A stretch of DNA of 60,295 bases, taken from assembly GCA_003116975.1 (NCBI GenBank), contig BGKB01000283.1:1-60295 (forward strand). Direction: 5' to 3'. Position numbers and translations under genes: made by a program. The notes under the pieces are model-generated. The model made no database searches. It was not told where the DNA came from and worked only from the letters and a program-made list of their open reading frames with translations. The stretch comes from Aurantiochytrium sp. KH105 (taxonomy: Eukaryota > Sar > Bigyra > Thraustochytrida > Thraustochytriidae). Positions 57,201 to 60,295 of the stretch are shown piece by piece. Position 1 is the stretch's first letter; the number at the start of each line of letters is the position of its first letter.

Positions 57201-59921
57201 CGCGTCTTGTAGAGAGTCCCCGGAGAGCGGTCCAAGACAGACATCTGTCACATACGTTGTGAGATTGACGGGGAAAGAGAGCGACGCGATGAAGTCGATG
57301 GGGTCAAAAGCTTCAGAGCAGGTCGCCGGATCCGTTTCCTCGTAGTAAGATGGGAGCGTTTCGACCAAATTGAGTCCTGCCGTGAGCCCTTCTTGGAGCA
57401 CAAAATTGACAAGATGCTCAAATCGTCCATCGGATTCGGGTAGAGAGCCAATGGCCTCGAGGGCGTTGAGCGCTTGAACGAGTGGAAGCGAAGAAGGCGA
57501 CGAGGAGGGTTGGCGATCCAAAAGAACGGAGACCTGACCCACGGAAAGGGCATCGGTCTCGTGAGCGAAAGCAATCTCTTCAAGCGAGCCGAGCACGCAT
57601 TGGACTTCGAGAAGCTGCGTGATGTAAAGACGGTCCACATAATGTGCATCGAGGGCGAGCGCCGCAAGGCGCACAGCAAAGGCGACCTCGGTGAGCTCGA
57701 GTGTTAGGTTGAAAGATTCCAGGAGACCATCGCCTTGATGCTGAACTTCGATCGGGACCGTGAAGCGCAAAGGGCGAGCTGGCGTGCCAATGCCGGCAGC
57801 GAAGCGGAACCCTCCGTCGAGTGCAAGGAGTCGATAGATGGAGTCGAGGTTGCCGATGACGAGGTTCTGCAGGTGAATGTAGTCATTGGGGCGATTAAAA
57901 GCTGGCAGGCGGGCAATATCGCGATAGCTGGGCGCTAGTTCCCAGGCGGGTACAAAGGGAAAGTAAGCGTTGGTGTCGACGAAGTAGCGCAAGACAACGT
58001 CCACGAGATCGTTAATGTCAACATCTGTGTCTTGAATCGGGTCTCCGCCCACGGTTGCATTAATGAGAGCCCCAAGTCGGGCAAAGAGCGCGTACTCGAG
58101 GTCGAGCTCGTAGAGCTCACCTTGAGCAGAAATGCTTCCGGTTGCAGGGCAGTCTTGCGTGCCTTCCCGTCCCGGCAACGTCACATACTCGAGAATCAGG
58201 TCGTTGAGCGTCGAGCGCACAGGTCCGCGTGCGATACCAGGAAGTTTGTCCTTGAACGCGCCGCGCAAAGCCGCGGCGCCAAATTCGACGCTGTTCTCGA
58301 TGAGCTGCGAAAGTCCGTCGCCGTCGAAATTGGAAACTGATGCATCGAGGACTTGGTCAACACTGGCCTCTAGATTGGTAAAGTTCAGCGAGTAAAATGC
58401 AGGGGCCAGGCAGACGACCGCGTCGGCAAAGATTGTCTCGCTCGCAGGAAGATTCAGAATTTGCCCCACGCGTACAGTACCAAGACGATCGAGGTCAAAG
58501 AGCGCCAGGATGTGCGCGTCAAAGAAGAGCTCCGCGAGACGAAGCCCAAATGTAAATTGAAAGTCTGATTCTGCAGTTCCGCGTGTGACCCACTCTCCCG
58601 GCGCCAGGCGTGTGAAAATATCGACTTCAAACGAAACATCGTCGAGGGCAATCTGATTCTGGACAGTGTAGTCAAAATCGCGGGTCTCGAGAACGTGAAA
58701 GAGCGAAAAGGTATTGAGACCTCCGAGCCCTACCTTGGAAAGGCGCACCGTGACATCTGCCACAAAAAGCGGCAGCGTCACCTCGGGTGCAAGGTCTAGA
58801 GCGACGAGATCTGCGGCCACGGCTCCATCTGGCTCTGTGGCAAGCTCAATTAGCTGATTGATGAGAAGGTCAGGCTCTCCCAGCCAGTCGTTAATTCCCG
58901 CCGAGATGGCCCCGGCAAGAGTAGAGTCCGAAAAGTTGAGTGCCGTGGGGTCGAGGCCAGCGGCAGCGGCGTCCGCAGCAAGAGGGTCCAGAGACGGGCT
59001 GAGCGCCCACTCGTCAATCGTGGCTTTGATGTCGAGGAGAACATCGTTGAGAACACCATTTGATCCGTTTTCGAGGACGGCAAACTCCTCTACGATTTGG
59101 CACACAATTCCGCCAATCAATGACTCGATGATGCGCGCCACAGCGCTGACGATATGATCCAGCTGGAAGAGATTATACAAGAAGGAAAAGATGATGCCAC
59201 TGGCCCCTGGGCCCACAAGCGTGGCGCACTGCCAGCCGGAAATGAGAAAGGTGAATGGTGTCCAGGGAATGTAGGCGCATCCGCGAATAAGGTCAAAGTC
59301 TGACTCCAGCAGCGAGAGCCCGAGTGCGACGTCCAGGTCGCACGATTCGTAGGGAAGCTCGATGCGGTTCGGCAGCTCGGTGGCAAAATCAGTGGACTGC
59401 AGTTCGACGGGAAATCGTCCGTCGATTCGACCCGATTGGCCTTGATTGGGAAAGCTGACGGCCGTGTCGGATATTGTGGTCTCGATGCGAAAGGTCCCGG
59501 CGATTTCTAGAACAAGGCTAATGACATTTAGCTGAAAGGAACACGCGAGGCGGAGATTGTCCACGGCAAAGTCCCCACGCACTCGGGTCGAGGTGGCAGA
59601 GCTCTGATCAAATTCAAGATTCATTGAACCTACGCCAACATTCTGGCACTCGAGTTCCCAGATCTCAAAGCGACCAGCTTTGACGACGTCGCCAATCTTG
59701 GGGCACACGCCACTCATGACGCAGACTGTTATGTCCTTGATCTTGTCCGGAAGTTCATCGTAGTTGAAGGCACACTTGTCGGCCTCGCTCTCGCACGGTC
59801 CTGGCGACTTTCCGAATCGTTTGTCATTCAGGTACGAGTTGAGAAAGTCTCCGTTCGCCGGCGCCACCATGACGAGTGCCAGCGTCGCAATTGCGAGCAG
59901 AGCTGCAAGCATTTTATTCAT
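54288..59921 (-). CDS. Large secreted/membrane protein with PqiA-like C-terminus, truncated by transposon
   Basis: 1877 residues from the ATG at 59921, which begins a signal peptide (MLAALLAIATLALVMVAPANG). The frame is open to 60041, but that is leader. Residues about 25-1455 form a huge extracellular region with recurring units of alternating strands, such as FQFTFGLRLAELFFDAHILALFDL, FGFQLVDFEFSLQLLTAF and FDFGFWVRLKVNLTSALELRF, each followed by a Cys-containing segment. This recalls lipid-binding beta-barrel (TULIP-like) modules, but I cannot prove it. One helix (GISFAGVTLACTVAYACVYPV) leads to a multi-pass part whose pattern resembles bacterial PqiA (paraquat-inducible protein A) halves. 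Translation ends two codons into the element: GTA, GGG, TAA. The remaining 253 codons lie at 52365-53126. The uninterrupted protein would have about 2130 residues. Confidence 0.8.
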   Translation of the reverse strand: MNKMLAALLAIATLALVMVAPANGDFLNSYLNDKRFGKSPGPCESEADKCAFNYDELPDKIKDITVCVMSGVCPKIGDVVKAGRFEIWELECQNVGVGSMNLEFDQSSATSTRVRGDFAVDNLRLACSFQLNVISLVLEIAGTFRIETTISDTAVSFPNQGQSGRIDGRFPVELQSTDFATELPNRIELPYESCDLDVALGLSLLESDFDLIRGCAYIPWTPFTFLISGWQCATLVGPGASGIIFSFLYNLFQLDHIVSAVARIIESLIGGIVCQIVEEFAVLENGSNGVLNDVLLDIKATIDEWALSPSLDPLAADAAAAGLDPTALNFSDSTLAGAISAGINDWLGEPDLLINQLIELATEPDGAVAADLVALDLAPEVTLPLFVADVTVRLSKVGLGGLNTFSLFHVLETRDFDYTVQNQIALDDVSFEVDIFTRLAPGEWVTRGTAESDFQFTFGLRLAELFFDAHILALFDLDRLGTVRVGQILNLPASETIFADAVVCLAPAFYSLNFTNLEASVDQVLDASVSNFDGDGLSQLIENSVEFGAAALRGAFKDKLPGIARGPVRSTLNDLILEYVTLPGREGTQDCPATGSISAQGELYELDLEYALFARLGALINATVGGDPIQDTDVDINDLVDVVLRYFVDTNAYFPFVPAWELAPSYRDIARLPAFNRPNDYIHLQNLVIGNLDSIYRLLALDGGFRFAAGIGTPARPLRFTVPIEVQHQGDGLLESFNLTLELTEVAFAVRLAALALDAHYVDRLYITQLLEVQCVLGSLEEIAFAHETDALSVGQVSVLLDRQPSSSPSSLPLVQALNALEAIGSLPESDGRFEHLVNFVLQEGLTAGLNLVETLPSYYEETDPATCSEAFDPIDFIASLSFPVNLTTYVTDVCLGPLSGDSLQDAQSNVIVDDPDNVFDLSQSTVVELLAELVDRITLDGGLSAALKVLANNSGSVLADAFVLDDDGDVDFVFSLALVGLKWTYFDLGTLRISKVNRLVQQFDVFQPQGAYVTSYAVSFNETVPLDVSIETVFEVPGYAVGEPSLETVREEVDFGFQLVDFEFSLQLLTAFNPSHIGNLTLGHFFTVDDDTQALGLADSALDCAVSSFHTNGLLIHELGIRINDLQTVTVASRNHELVSTEVELLIESFTLLAVDFYKGAIENIAQNCFRTYINDYLAELADVAECPDASDIEPTHAGILRFSESPDWLLLQDLWSQVAISDDYASLNAALDAAVSTAILFSEERDEQLYFADVPLLYYGTSYGTLDLGIANVRLENLQISELLPAVPTEAPYETLTRLKIPDKASLGFTLEVNARGLLQDQPISNNKLDVKLSVSDFDFGFWVRLKVNLTSALELRFATLSSLDQVACLVIPVEEFAPLALNLSASSLDLYASCLSCDLPMLRPFEEVAFENENGAQLAGLLQNLVVFTTDYLIEVNAQEIVDVYLATAHITCDELLDLLVNFLEAEPETTTIATTLGISFAGVTLACTVAYACVYPVHKMRRKQALLANLQDADDHTDLAQVLTNTALASKALFQHPTTTRRAKIIVPAVVAFNFALVVWANLYSGALTILLKLEILGAETQYIELVPLTVGLLVNSIWQDLSKIIAILLALSTLVMPVALNAGILVVWFTPHTILPLGYKHLLLRIIEVTGKIAFVIVFILAVTIAVLYTSFTLADYNELEFLPEGLLSAELNVAPERGLTLVTLIGVFTLLLSHYVSFLHHQLTGRNKRRLDDIDGFKSEAATIAAYSKRALMRHRFLGRDREGQVREMEPVKMYTLVALIALDMVLVIVAISVPVITFRITGVLGLAMQEISDGSPTIPADESLHIRTFSMIDFGERIGLSPHRSEPVDSFRIVYLQVLYFVVFLLAPVG

Positions 59922-60223
59922 CGTCGTCGTCCCTGCTCCCGGCGTTCTCGTTGCTACTCGTTGCACTCCTCTATACCTTGGCCTCCACGACGACGCCGCC
60001 GACGACGACGACGGCAACAGCAACGCCGCCACCTGGGCCATAGTTTCTGACGCGCCTCACGTTCACTCAGGGTTCTGAAAGCCCCTCACCCGCGGCAGGA
60101 GCAGCGGCAGAGGTGCAAAAGGAGATACAGGGGACCGGAGTCATGCCGTGCTCGCCAATATGATTTGTCTGCTGCTGTTGCTGTTTTTGCTGCACGCCGA
60201 GCGGGACCAATGTCCGCATCCGC
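59922..60223. other. Promoter side of large membrane-protein gene
   Basis: ACGACG and CAGCAG-type repeats (59982-60022; 60168-60192). No gene supported. Confidence 0.5.
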
Positions 60224-60295
60224 TGACGCGCAAAATTCGCGACAATAATTGTCATTTTTATTTTTATTTTTTTTCTCGTTGGAAGGTTTTCCACG
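60224..60295. repeat. Second copy of the 72-bp dispersed repeat end
   Basis: Matches 17696-17767 over all 72 bases visible, with one substitution, in the same orientation, and runs off the window. It keeps the GACAAT-centred palindrome. It is probably the left end of another copy of the element found at 17.7-18.9 kb. Confidence 0.85.

Noticed and set aside
1..60295. tRNA or rRNA genes
   Set aside because: No cloverleaf with the usual B-box and no rRNA-like block was noticed by eye; a tRNAscan or Infernal run would settle this.

Overview
The window looks like nuclear DNA of a thraustochytrid-type stramenopile (Labyrinthulomycetes; Aurantiochytrium, Schizochytrium or Hondaea-like). This is an inference from the mix of genes and the style of the DNA. 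Genes are long, GC-rich, closely packed on both strands and mostly without introns. Gene content is plainly eukaryotic: eIF6, exosome CSL4, WRAP53/TCAB1, DRC2, HOOK, tetraspanin, a TMEM145/GPR180-type receptor and a plant-type cystathionine beta-lyase. Spacers are full of short repeats. There is one 124-base run of N (18443-18566), so this is a scaffold.

Layout. 0.3-5.3 kb: three tandem trypsin-like proteases with hydrophobic C-terminal tails. 5.9-9.5 kb: eIF6, then two tandem TauE/SafE-like membrane proteins on the minus strand. 10.8-17.3 kb: a tail-anchored cystathionine beta-lyase, WRAP53, an RRG7-like nuclease split by polyglutamine, and an unknown protein. 17.7-18.9 kb: a dispersed repeat, fragments of an unrecognised gene and the assembly gap. 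19.5-24.1 kb: CSL4, a seven-helix receptor-like protein and a DEDDh exonuclease. 24.9-32 kb: two low-complexity or coiled-coil proteins separated by about 3.5 kb of repeat-rich DNA without a convincing gene. 32.7-42.3 kb: a YccV-domain protein, DRC2, a coiled-coil protein, an RCC1/SPRY/zinc-finger protein and a tetraspanin. 43-52 kb: a short membrane-protein exon, a selenoprotein S-like gene, an unknown protein, a DUF4485 protein and a HOOK protein with a visible intron. 52.3-60 kb: one very large membrane protein gene cut in two by a DNA transposon.

Main points of interest. (1) A SELENOS/VIMP-like gene whose in-frame TGA is followed by Gly and then TAA, the C-terminal arrangement of selenoprotein S, with a SECIS-like stem-loop about 280 bases downstream. 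(2) Two almost identical 1.17-kb elements with 17-base perfect terminal inverted repeats and TA target duplications. One lies about 40 bases past the SECIS candidate; the other sits inside the coding region of a large PqiA-like protein at a position where exact removal restores the frame. (3) A cystathionine beta-lyase with a C-terminal membrane anchor. (4) Gene 3' ends duplicated locally at the DUF4485 gene and, in degraded form, at the exonuclease gene.

The genes do not form one pathway. Several (DRC2, HOOK, DUF4485) fit a flagellated, zoospore-forming cell. All functions are assigned from motifs read by eye; no database search was run.
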